A DNA stretch of 64,000 nucleotides. It comes from Deltaproteobacteria bacterium. Its GTDB lineage: Bacteria > Desulfobacterota > Desulfuromonadia > Geobacterales > Pseudopelobacteraceae. A model generated the notes under the pieces. The model was not told where the DNA came from. It made no database searches and saw only the letters and a program-made list of their open reading frames with translations. The first letter of the stretch is position 1. The number at the start of each line of letters is the position of its first letter. Of the stretch, positions 53,221 through 61,384 are shown piece by piece. Made by a program: the position numbers and the translations under genes. The stretch is taken from assembly GCA_016182975.1 (NCBI GenBank), contig JACPFJ010000006.1, forward strand, positions 62,001-126,000, read 5' to 3'.

Positions 53221-54477
53221 TTATCTCCGGGCAAACTGTTTAAGCATCGCTGCCTTGTGATGATGATAAGCGGCCTCATTGTGGCAGCCGAGTTTGATAA
53301 ATACGTCACCCAACTCTCGATGAACATTGCTGTCGAGCGGAGACAGCGCCAGAGCTTCGCGCAGTTGAAGCATAGCGCCTTCCGGCCTTTCCGCCTTCAG
53401 GAGCCCTTCGGCCCGCAGGCGGTAATCATCTGCACTCACAGCCCTGACACCGGGCGCCACCTGGGATGCAATATCGAAAAAGTGGTGTGCCGCCTGTTTC
53501 CAGTCGAGTTTTTTCAGATCAATGGCAGCATGGTCAGCTTTCCGGGTTATGTCGTCCCTGTGCCGATAGGCAAACTCCAACTGTTCGACCACCTCATCAA
53601 CCGAAGGCTCGAACCATAAAGCAGAAGGCTGGCCGTTACGCTCTATCATCCTGATAGTATACTGATCAAGAGCAAAGGCGTTGTCAGATGTAATCACATC
53701 GCCATGACCGGTTTTATCGGAGGCGATGACGGCGCGGCCGCAGGCCATGTACTCGCTCATCACCATATTATTCCCCCCCTCGCAGCGGTTGGGGAACAGC
53801 CCGATATCGCTCTCCCGATAGACTTCCCGCATGGCGGTGTTGGGCATCATCGGTTGGAGCATGACGCGGGTCGGGTCAATTCCGTTACGCTCCAGCGTGG
53901 TCAGGAATATTTCTTCGCAGGGGCGTTCCTCCATGGCGAACCGGATGAACGGCGAGCCGGACATGGTGGCGACAGAAAAGGGCCATTGGTTATGCCAGGC
54001 GCAGGAAAGCCATGCATCGCGGTGACGCTCCATGAATACCTTCATGGCGGCTATGACAATATCCTGGGATTTTCTCAATTCAAACTTGCCGCCGGAAAAA
54101 ACGATAAACCTGCCATCATCCACGCGGGGCGGCAATTGATGAAAGTCGCCGGGATCGATACCCTGCAGAACCGTTGCAGTCCGTTCAACCCCCCAGAGAC
54201 GGAGATGATGTTCGCACCAGCCTGAACCGGCGACAATAAAATCCCACATCTCGGAGGCCTTTTTGAGATGCCGATACGCCTCGATATCGTTTTCAAAAAA
54301 ACAGTACCCCACGTTGACCTTATTCCACATGTCCGGAAATGAAGGTTCAAAATCAGGGTTGTTCATGCTGTGCAGCGTCACATCAGGAATCGGCGGCAAA
54401 CGGTAGATTTGCTCTATCAGATGCTGACCGGCAATTCCCCATCCGTGTGCGACACCTGTCGGCATGGCGACAATCAT
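53221..54477 (-). CDS. GT4-family glycosyltransferase with TPR-like C-terminus
   Basis: A 418-residue protein. The GT-B fold is seen from GVAHGWGIAGQHLIEQI (N-terminal nucleotide-side loop) to the donor site with GLFPNRCEGGNNMVMSEYMACGRAVIAS (~residues 236-265). Residues ~355-410 form a TPR-like helical end (MLQLREALALSPLDSNVHRELG). The N-terminal 300 residues are recognisably similar to the first domain of the 882-residue protein (SDNAFAL..ALWFEPSVDEVVEQLE versus VWFEPSVSEILERLE), so these two are related copies within the cluster. Confidence 0.85.
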   Translation of the reverse strand: MIVAMPTGVAHGWGIAGQHLIEQIYRLPPIPDVTLHSMNNPDFEPSFPDMWNKVNVGYCFFENDIEAYRHLKKASEMWDFIVAGSGWCEHHLRLWGVERTATVLQGIDPGDFHQLPPRVDDGRFIVFSGGKFELRKSQDIVIAAMKVFMERHRDAWLSCAWHNQWPFSVATMSGSPFIRFAMEERPCEEIFLTTLERNGIDPTRVMLQPMMPNTAMREVYRESDIGLFPNRCEGGNNMVMSEYMACGRAVIASDKTGHGDVITSDNAFALDQYTIRMIERNGQPSALWFEPSVDEVVEQLEFAYRHRDDITRKADHAAIDLKKLDWKQAAHHFFDIASQVAPGVRAVSADDYRLRAEGLLKAERPEGAMLQLREALALSPLDSNVHRELGDVFIKLGCHNEAAYHHHKAAMLKQFARR

Positions 54478-54480
54478 AAA

Positions 54481-54747
54481 TTACTCCACCAATCCCATTC
54501 TCTTAGCAGTCTCTCTCACGCTCAACAACTTCTCCTGCTCGACAATTTGTAAACCGATGGTATCCGCTTCCAAAACAATCATGCAAAACGCGTTAAAAGA
54601 GGCGATCTTTTCTTCAGTCGACAGGGAGTCGTCTTCCAGATCGATTTTATCAAACAACTTGAAGAATTCGGTCTCTCCCGCTATGGCGCGAGTTCTGTCA
54701 TTTGTGTGCCCCTTATTTGTCAAAGCATGGTGTATTATTTTTGCCAA
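54481..54747 (-). CDS. 88-residue protein of unknown function
   Basis: A small acidic/helical protein starting MAKIIHHALTNKGHTND with KIASFNAFCMIVLEADTIGLQ in the middle. No domain recognised. It starts 13 bases inside the end of the TylF-like methyltransferase gene and ends three bases before the GT4 gene, so it is well embedded in the operon. Its real existence is supported by that tight fit rather than by homology. Confidence 0.55.
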   Translation of the reverse strand: MAKIIHHALTNKGHTNDRTRAIAGETEFFKLFDKIDLEDDSLSTEEKIASFNAFCMIVLEADTIGLQIVEQEKLLSVRETAKRMGLVE

Positions 54748-55583
54748 TACACACTATACGGATCTATGGGGATGAGTGGTGCTGTTATCCCTTTCGTGCC
54801 TCTAAAGTCCTCAATTGCCTGGCGGCAGCCTTGGAGGGTGTAGTCATCGACAATACAGAAACCACCCTCTGAAAGCTTTGAATAGAGGCATGTCAACACA
54901 TCCATCGTCGAAGCGTACATATCCCCGTCAAGGCGGAGCACGCTCAACTGTGTGATGGGTGCCTTTGGCAGGCTTTCGCTGAACCAGCCTTCCAGAAACA
55001 CAACCTGATCATCCAGAAGGCCATATTCATAAAACCGCTTTTGCACGTCATTCTTGCTTACGGCAAGATAGCCATAGCCGTGCAGCGCATCGCCATGATC
55101 CTGTGAGTAGCCGCCTGTCTCCGGCGTCGGCAGCCCTCGAAAAGAGTCTGCCACATACACTATCCTGTCTTTAATCCCGTACGTTTCCAAGACCGCTCTC
55201 ATGAATATGCATGCACCCCCTCGCCAGACGCCGGTTTCAATAAAATCCCCCGGAATCCGGTGCTGCAGCACATATTCCATACACGACTGAATGTTATCTA
55301 GCCGCTTCATGCCAACCATTGTGTCGGCATAGTATGGCCAGTAACCGCCATTCAGGCGTAGCTCGTCACTTGGATTCGAACTTGCGGCTATTTCCAGGCC
55401 CATCTTCTGCATATTATGATTAAGCGCACACATTTCCTCGTATTTTTCAGCTGGAATAGGCGATTGAAACGAGGCAAGCAGATTATTTTTTTGCAGAAAT
55501 GTAAAAGGAATCAGCGGCTCTTTCCACAACACAAAGGAAAGGCATTTCTTCATGAGATCAAGATATCTCCAGGCAGCATTCAT
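54735..55583 (-). CDS. TylF/MycF-family sugar O-methyltransferase
   Basis: A 282-residue protein starting behind AAGGAG. Features of the macrocin O-methyltransferase (TylF) family are FIETGVWRGGACIFMRAVLE (SAM-binding), VYVADSFRGLPTPETGGY, and the metal-binding region LDGDMYASTMDVLTCLY and CIVDDYTLQGCRQAIEDF. These enzymes methylate sugar hydroxyls using a divalent metal. In this setting it is likely to methylate a sugar of the flagellin glycan. Confidence 0.9.
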   Translation of the reverse strand: MNAAWRYLDLMKKCLSFVLWKEPLIPFTFLQKNNLLASFQSPIPAEKYEEMCALNHNMQKMGLEIAASSNPSDELRLNGGYWPYYADTMVGMKRLDNIQSCMEYVLQHRIPGDFIETGVWRGGACIFMRAVLETYGIKDRIVYVADSFRGLPTPETGGYSQDHGDALHGYGYLAVSKNDVQKRFYEYGLLDDQVVFLEGWFSESLPKAPITQLSVLRLDGDMYASTMDVLTCLYSKLSEGGFCIVDDYTLQGCRQAIEDFRGTKGITAPLIPIDPYSVYWQK

Positions 55584-55605
55584 CGCAGACTCCTTGTTTC
55601 TATTG

Positions 55606-58600
55606 TTATTTCACTAGGTAATTAAGCTGGTTAGACACCTGGCAAACCACTTCAAACCACCCGTCAGCCTCTCTTTGTGAAAATATCTGCACAGACGGAT
55701 ACCAGAGCGCGTAGCCGTCCCGATCGGCCCAACGCCACTCCCTGAAGCTTGGCAGCAGCAGACTGACCGGTTTGCCCAGCGCACCCGCCAGGTGGGCAAC
55801 AGCCGAATCAATGGTGACCACGTGATCTAGCAGGGAGATCAGCGCAGCCGTATCGGCAAAATCCCTTAGATCGCCGGTAAGATCGTTAATGTTGTTATAC
55901 GTGACGAGTGTTCCGGAATCAAGGTCATCCTCGCCGACCTGCAGACTGTAGTAGTCAATGTCGGCCAAGCCCAGGAGCGGTGAATATGTTTGAAAGTCAA
56001 AGGAGCGCATCTCACGGTTGAGTCGCCCTACTTCCCCGCATTTCCAGACCAGTCCGACCTTCAATCTGCCTGAATTTGAAATACGCTGCCGCCAGGCGTT
56101 CATGACATTATCCGCTACCGACAGATAGGGCGTCTCGGCGGGAATCGTCTCCAGGGTAGTGTTGAACAACCAGGGGAGATCCATCATCAGGGTCTGGAAA
56201 TCACAGTTGGGCAGCAGCTCTCCATGGGGAATGACCCTGGTGACTCCGGGGCATACCGCCAGGATTCTCACAAGCTCGGGGGGGGCTGAAACCACAACGC
56301 GGGCGCCTTTATCTGCAAGCAGCCGTGCATACCTGATGGAATGAATCGTGTCTCCGAAGCCCTGTTCCGTATGCACAAGCACACTTTTGCCGTTGATTGA
56401 ACCGACGACCAGATCCGGGGTAAGAAAGGCAAATGGCGGCAGGTCCTCGGCAATGGTTTTTTTGCGCCATTGAAGATCCTGCCACCCCTCGGCGTACCGG
56501 CCAACACTCAAGAGGGCCAGGGCCCGATTGCAGTGCAGCACCGGATCGTCGGGGAGCAGCCTCGCAACGCGATCATACCATGCAACTGCATCCGCACATC
56601 GGTTCAGCATCTGCAGACAGGCTCCCACTCCGAAGAGGGCCTCCTTATGCAGGCTGTCGCTGTCCAGAACCTGGCGATAGCCTTCCAGCGCATCCTGCCA
56701 GTGAAACCGGTCACGATCCTCCCTGGCCTGCCGGAGTATCGCGTCTGTCGGTCGCTTCAAGCGCCCGATCCGTGAGACCAGATCACGGCGCACGGCATCG
56801 ATTACGTCCTCCCAGGCAAAGGGGCGCTCCTGGCGATACAGCTCGACCGAAGGATACAGCGGGCAGTCGGGCAACCCGAAGGTCCAGCGCCAGTCGGCAT
56901 TGTAGGGGATCATTACCCAGGCATCCTTGCCCATCGCTCCGGCCAGGTGGGCCGTTGCCGTATCCACCGAGATGAGCAGGTCAAGCGTGTCAAGTATCGC
57001 TGCGGTATCGGCAAAGGTGCGCAGTTCTTTCCGGACGTCGAACATCCCGAGACAGGCCAAGGCCTTGTCTGCCGGTGGATCATCCACCCCGACCAGGAGA
57101 TTGACGAAGGATACACCCGCAACTCCCGCCAGTCGGGCAAAGACCTCCGGCGGTATCATGCGGTTGTGGTTGTTGTCCTGACCGCGCCGGCCCGACCAGA
57201 CCAGGCCGATCCTGGAACCGGGAAGGCGCATCAGCCGTTCCCGCCAGACAGAGGTTGTCTGCGGTATTGACTTCAGGTAGCGGGCGGCCACCGGTTCTCG
57301 CCAGGCAGCCTCTCCCAACACGAATGGGAGGCTCATCAGCGGCAGTTGAAGGTCTGCGTGGGGGGGCGTTTCATCCCGCACGATGATCCGCTCTATCCCC
57401 GGAAAACCCTCAAACAGCGAGCTGATGATCCGGTCCTGGCACTCCAGAATCACCACGCCTCCCCGCTCAATCAGCAGCGGCAGATAGCGGGCAAACTGGA
57501 TGGTATCGCCATACCCCTGTTCGGCATGGATCAGGATCGTTTTGCCGTGATGATCCTCGCCATTCCAGCGTGGCAGATCGGCGTGGCGAAGCGGCACCGG
57601 ATTTTCCTTGGTAAAGCGGTATTCGTACTCCGCCCACCCTTCGCTGAACTTGCCGTGGGAAAGCAGGGCCAGGGAAAGATTAAAGTGCGGCGTGCCGTTC
57701 TCCGGCTGCGCGGCGATAAAGCGGCGATGGCATGCCTCCGACTCATCCAGTCGCCCCGCCCAGTGCAGGAGCACCCCCAGATTATTGAGCGCAAGCCAGT
57801 AGTCCGATTTTGCCTCCAACGCACGGCGCAGATACGATTCTGCTTCGTCAAGACGGTTCAGGCGCATCAGCAGCATTCCCAGGTGATTGAGCGTGGCCGG
57901 ATGTTCCCGGTCGGCTTGCAGCGCTTTTTGAAACCATTCTTCAGCGTCAGCGGTTTGTTCCCGCTGTGCCGCCAGCACCCCAAGGTCACACAGGGCATCG
58001 GGTTGTGCCGGGCTGATGCGGACAGCGTTAAGGAGTGCTGCTTCTGCCTCGTCGCCTCGCCCTGTTTGCAGCAGCAGATTGCCCAGACCGCCCCATGCCT
58101 GATAAAAATCGGGTTGGATCTGAATCGCACGTCGATAGAGCGCTTCGACTTCTTCCTTTGCGCCGATTTTTCGCAGGGTGTTGGCCAGGTTGAAAAGCAG
58201 CAGAGGTTTATCCGGTGAAAGCTGGAGTGCCTGACGATACATCTCAGAAGCCTTCTCCGGTTTCCCTTTCATATCAAGGAGTGTTGCCAGACCGTTCAAG
58301 GCATCATACGAGCGGGAATCTGCGTGTATTGCTCTTTGAAAGCACTCTTCCGCCCTGAGCAGGTCACCGGAATTGAAGTGCGACAGGCCGCGCTGATAAA
58401 GCCGGCTGGCAGACTCTGCATCTCCACCATGCCGGGGCTGGGGAATTCGGAGGGTCTCCCGTACCTGGCGCAGTACCGGTTTCCAATCTCCCGGATACGC
58501 CTGCCGAAACAGCCGAACCGAAGGGTACCAGGGGCTGTCGCCGCGATCACGCAGCCAGCGCCAGTCGGCATCGTATTGCAGCATCACCCACGTTGGTATA

Positions 58601-59907
58601 CCCATACCGCCGCTCAAATGCGTGACCGCCGAACAGATGGAGATGACCAGGTCGAGGCAGGAAACCAGTGCCGCGGTATCGCCGAAATCGCGGAGTTCGT
58701 CGCTCCAGTCGATTAGCGGCAGATCATTCGTGACTTCCTGATGCTTCAAGGCGTCCGGACCTACCTGGAGGGAGAGAAAGGTTATCCCCGGCGCCTGAAG
58801 CAACTCACGTAATTCCCCAAAGGGAATGGACCGTTTGCCGTTATCTGCCTGTGCCCGGTTGCCTGCCCACACGATTCCCACCTTTAAACCGGAATGCGCC
58901 TCCAACCGTTTCTGCCAACGTTCTTTTTTCACCGGATCGGGGTGCAGGTAGCCCGACATCTGCGGGATGCTTGCCAGCACGGTTCCCATCTCAAACGGCA
59001 GACTCATCAGCGGGCAATGGTAATCAGGCAGAAACGGCAGCGGCTCATTCGGGATGACGGCGGCTGCAACCCCTTCGATAGTTGCGAGCAGCGGGCGGAT
59101 ATGGTCGTTATGGCAGAGCACCATCACCTGTGCGCCCAGCCGGGCAACCAGCGTGGCATAGCGGACAAACTGGAGTGCGTCGCCATGCCCCTGTTCGGCA
59201 ACCAGCACGATTGATTTTCCGCAGAGCGGCTGACCGTGCCAACGGGGAAGCGCAAGAATATCCTCGGACATCCGCAGGGTCGGAATCCGCTGTTCGAATT
59301 CCCGCCACCCCTCTTCCAGTCTCCCGAGGGAGAGCAGCAGCGTGGCGTGGAAAAAGCGTGTCAGGTGATCGTCCGGTTTCTGCTCCGCCAGTATGCGGTA
59401 CAGAGAAAGGGCACGGGCCGGGTTTTCTGTGCGTTCGACAGACGCCAGAATCGACAGTGTGGCGTAATCATCGGGTTCTGAGACCAGGAGCTGTTCCGCC
59501 TGATGTCGCGCTTCATCATAGCGCTGGAGGGCATAGAGCGACTCGGCGATGGTTCTGATCACCCCGATATCATCGGGCTGTTGACGGTGTGCACGGGTCA
59601 GTTGCTCCAACGCCTCGAATGCCAGCCCCTGTTTCAAGAGTGCCCGTCCCAGAAGTAACCTTGCCTGCCGGTAGTCAGGGGCGCTTTTCAAAAGCAATAG
59701 AAGTTCTTGGGAGGCTTCCGCAAATTCCCCGCAGCAACCTAAGCTCCACGCGAGATTCAGCCGTGCGTCATGGCAATCAGGCATGATCTGCAAACATTTT
59801 CGATAGAGGAGTTTTGCATCGTCGTGATTTGATTCAGCTGCCCGGCTTGCTGCCTGATCGAAATAGAGCTTTGCCACCTCAAGCTGTGCGATGTGGGATT
59901 GTGTCAT
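55606..59907 (-). CDS. Giant TPR protein with three GT9-like domains
   Basis: A 1433-residue chain built as TPR-GT9 three times. GT9-like units cover about residues 225-485, 785-1045 and 1170-1430; each opens with AEQG[HYF]GD (VAEQGHGDALQFVRY, HAEQGYGDTIQFARY, HTEQGFGDTIHSIRY) and closes with a DxxxxHL-type motif. The second and third carry VDTATAHLAGA and IDSAVAHLAGA, while the first has ICSAVTHLSGG with Cys instead of Asp, so it may be inactive or altered. TPR blocks occupy ~25-215, ~500-745 and ~1075-1150. ATGA overlap with the gene upstream. The acceptor is probably flagellin; the sugar is unknown. Confidence 0.88.
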   Translation of the reverse strand: MTQSHIAQLEVAKLYFDQAASRAAESNHDDAKLLYRKCLQIMPDCHDARLNLAWSLGCCGEFAEASQELLLLLKSAPDYRQARLLLGRALLKQGLAFEALEQLTRAHRQQPDDIGVIRTIAESLYALQRYDEARHQAEQLLVSEPDDYATLSILASVERTENPARALSLYRILAEQKPDDHLTRFFHATLLLSLGRLEEGWREFEQRIPTLRMSEDILALPRWHGQPLCGKSIVLVAEQGHGDALQFVRYATLVARLGAQVMVLCHNDHIRPLLATIEGVAAAVIPNEPLPFLPDYHCPLMSLPFEMGTVLASIPQMSGYLHPDPVKKERWQKRLEAHSGLKVGIVWAGNRAQADNGKRSIPFGELRELLQAPGITFLSLQVGPDALKHQEVTNDLPLIDWSDELRDFGDTAALVSCLDLVISICSAVTHLSGGMGIPTWVMLQYDADWRWLRDRGDSPWYPSVRLFRQAYPGDWKPVLRQVRETLRIPQPRHGGDAESASRLYQRGLSHFNSGDLLRAEECFQRAIHADSRSYDALNGLATLLDMKGKPEKASEMYRQALQLSPDKPLLLFNLANTLRKIGAKEEVEALYRRAIQIQPDFYQAWGGLGNLLLQTGRGDEAEAALLNAVRISPAQPDALCDLGVLAAQREQTADAEEWFQKALQADREHPATLNHLGMLLMRLNRLDEAESYLRRALEAKSDYWLALNNLGVLLHWAGRLDESEACHRRFIAAQPENGTPHFNLSLALLSHGKFSEGWAEYEYRFTKENPVPLRHADLPRWNGEDHHGKTILIHAEQGYGDTIQFARYLPLLIERGGVVILECQDRIISSLFEGFPGIERIIVRDETPPHADLQLPLMSLPFVLGEAAWREPVAARYLKSIPQTTSVWRERLMRLPGSRIGLVWSGRRGQDNNHNRMIPPEVFARLAGVAGVSFVNLLVGVDDPPADKALACLGMFDVRKELRTFADTAAILDTLDLLISVDTATAHLAGAMGKDAWVMIPYNADWRWTFGLPDCPLYPSVELYRQERPFAWEDVIDAVRRDLVSRIGRLKRPTDAILRQAREDRDRFHWQDALEGYRQVLDSDSLHKEALFGVGACLQMLNRCADAVAWYDRVARLLPDDPVLHCNRALALLSVGRYAEGWQDLQWRKKTIAEDLPPFAFLTPDLVVGSINGKSVLVHTEQGFGDTIHSIRYARLLADKGARVVVSAPPELVRILAVCPGVTRVIPHGELLPNCDFQTLMMDLPWLFNTTLETIPAETPYLSVADNVMNAWRQRISNSGRLKVGLVWKCGEVGRLNREMRSFDFQTYSPLLGLADIDYYSLQVGEDDLDSGTLVTYNNINDLTGDLRDFADTAALISLLDHVVTIDSAVAHLAGALGKPVSLLLPSFREWRWADRDGYALWYPSVQIFSQREADGWFEVVCQVSNQLNYLVK

Positions 59908-61334
59908 GCCATATTCTCGCAGATGCCGATTCTCTCGGCATTAGCTGCAATGATATGAACAAGCTCAGAACGGCCAACCGCTTCCAGCGTGGCCGTTCTA
60001 TCGCGCAAATATGTTCTGATTGCGTAATTCATTTCTGTCAGAGATGTATAGGCTTTGATTGCCTGATTGTTTTTTCCCACTGCAAGACAAACCATTGTCA
60101 TCAAAGCCAGCAAAAGCGGATGACGATCATCCTGTTGCAACAACCGCTCGATTACCGGCAGAGCGCATGCCGGGTCGCCGACGTACAGCTCACAGGTTCC
60201 ATAGTTGAAGGCCGCTTCACGATGTCCCGGATCAAGCTGCAGTACTCGCCGGGAAATCTCCAGCGCCTCTGCATAACGCTTCAGATTGATCAGGGCGTGA
60301 CCCTGGCCGAACAGCGCCTCCACCGTATCGGGGCGCACCGCCAGCAGCCGATCCCACAACCCGAGCGCCTCGTCAAAGAGTCCCAGCTCCCCGGCCTGTA
60401 CCGCCAGTTCGGCCAATGCTACGAGGTCATCCGGACGTTCAGCCAGTTTCTGCTTGCCCAGCTCGAAATAACGCTGCTGCTTTTCCAGAAGGTTTGCCGG
60501 CAGTCCTTCCACTTCACCGTAATGATGGGCGACAATTGGCGCGGTGCGGAGGGCAAAGCCAAAACGGCGGAGCGACGGCTCGACCAGTTCATGGACGACC
60601 CCCTCGAAACGAATACGGGCATCCCTCGGAAACACCCTCACCCGTTCCGCCGGATACCAGCCGTCCGCCTGCTCTTCTTCAGGATATGTCCCGTCATTTG
60701 CCTGCCACCCCTGGATATGAATCCGCTGGGAATAGTTGCGGATCGGCACGCTCCAGGCATCCTTATCGGGTGAAGACGAGCGAACCATCTCGCGAAACGC
60801 TGCCTGGTCCTGTACTGCAATTCGTTCATCCGCATCCATGGTCAGGATCCATGCGCCCCGCGCCCTGCCGAGCGCATGGTTACGGGCATCGGAAAAACTG
60901 CCGTTCCAGACGAAAGGGTAAACCGCAGCACCAAAAATGGTCGCAATGGCCACTGTACGGTCTTCCGAACCGGTATCCACTACGATCATTTCATCCACCA
61001 CAGGTTTGACACTGGCCAGACAGCGGGCAAGATAGCATTCTTCATTTTTAACGATCATACAGAGGGAAACGGAAGAGAGGCTGCCGATAGATTGCTCATG
61101 TTTGCCGAGCCGCTGACGTAGAGCCAGTCCCAGCTCAATGATCCGGTCGTTAGCCGCGAAGCGTACCAGAAACCGTTCGCAGGCCGCCAATCCAGCGGTG
61201 TAGTTGCCGCATTCGACAAGCAACTCCGCATGGTGCAGCGCCAGGTTTCGGCTGTCAGAATAGCGTCCGGCTGCTTCTGATATGAGGTCAAGGGCATCAA
61301 CCATAGATGGGTGTGTTGTCAGGATAGTATCCAT
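59904..61334 (-). CDS. GT2-family glycosyltransferase with flanking TPR repeats
   Basis: A 476-residue protein. Residues ~1-85 are helical, then a GT2 domain begins SLCMIVKNEECYLARCLASV with VVDTGSEDRTVAIA and the DxD metal site WILTMDADERI (~residues 172-182). TPR repeats cover ~295-420 (EALGLWDRLLAVRPDTVEALF, ALEISRRVLQLDPGHREAAF). This is the frequent TPR-GT2 type found in flagellin and cell-surface loci. The start codon lies in an 11-bp tandem duplication (see repeat entry). Its stop overlaps the next gene. Confidence 0.88.
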   Translation of the reverse strand: MDTILTTHPSMVDALDLISEAAGRYSDSRNLALHHAELLVECGNYTAGLAACERFLVRFAANDRIIELGLALRQRLGKHEQSIGSLSSVSLCMIVKNEECYLARCLASVKPVVDEMIVVDTGSEDRTVAIATIFGAAVYPFVWNGSFSDARNHALGRARGAWILTMDADERIAVQDQAAFREMVRSSSPDKDAWSVPIRNYSQRIHIQGWQANDGTYPEEEQADGWYPAERVRVFPRDARIRFEGVVHELVEPSLRRFGFALRTAPIVAHHYGEVEGLPANLLEKQQRYFELGKQKLAERPDDLVALAELAVQAGELGLFDEALGLWDRLLAVRPDTVEALFGQGHALINLKRYAEALEISRRVLQLDPGHREAAFNYGTCELYVGDPACALPVIERLLQQDDRHPLLLALMTMVCLAVGKNNQAIKAYTSLTEMNYAIRTYLRDRTATLEAVGRSELVHIIAANAERIGICENMA

Positions 61335-61346
61335 TTAGTATCCATT
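61325..61346. repeat. Exact 11-bp tandem duplication over the start codon
   Basis: TAGTATCCATT occurs twice in a row (61325-61335 and 61336-61346). On the minus strand this places two ATGGATACT starts 11 bases apart: the upstream one (61345) is out of frame and ends after eight codons, the downstream one (61334) opens the glycosyltransferase gene. Confidence 0.85.
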
Positions 61347-61384
61347 TTATGCATTCCATCATTCTCGCAATCTACAGTTTTCAG

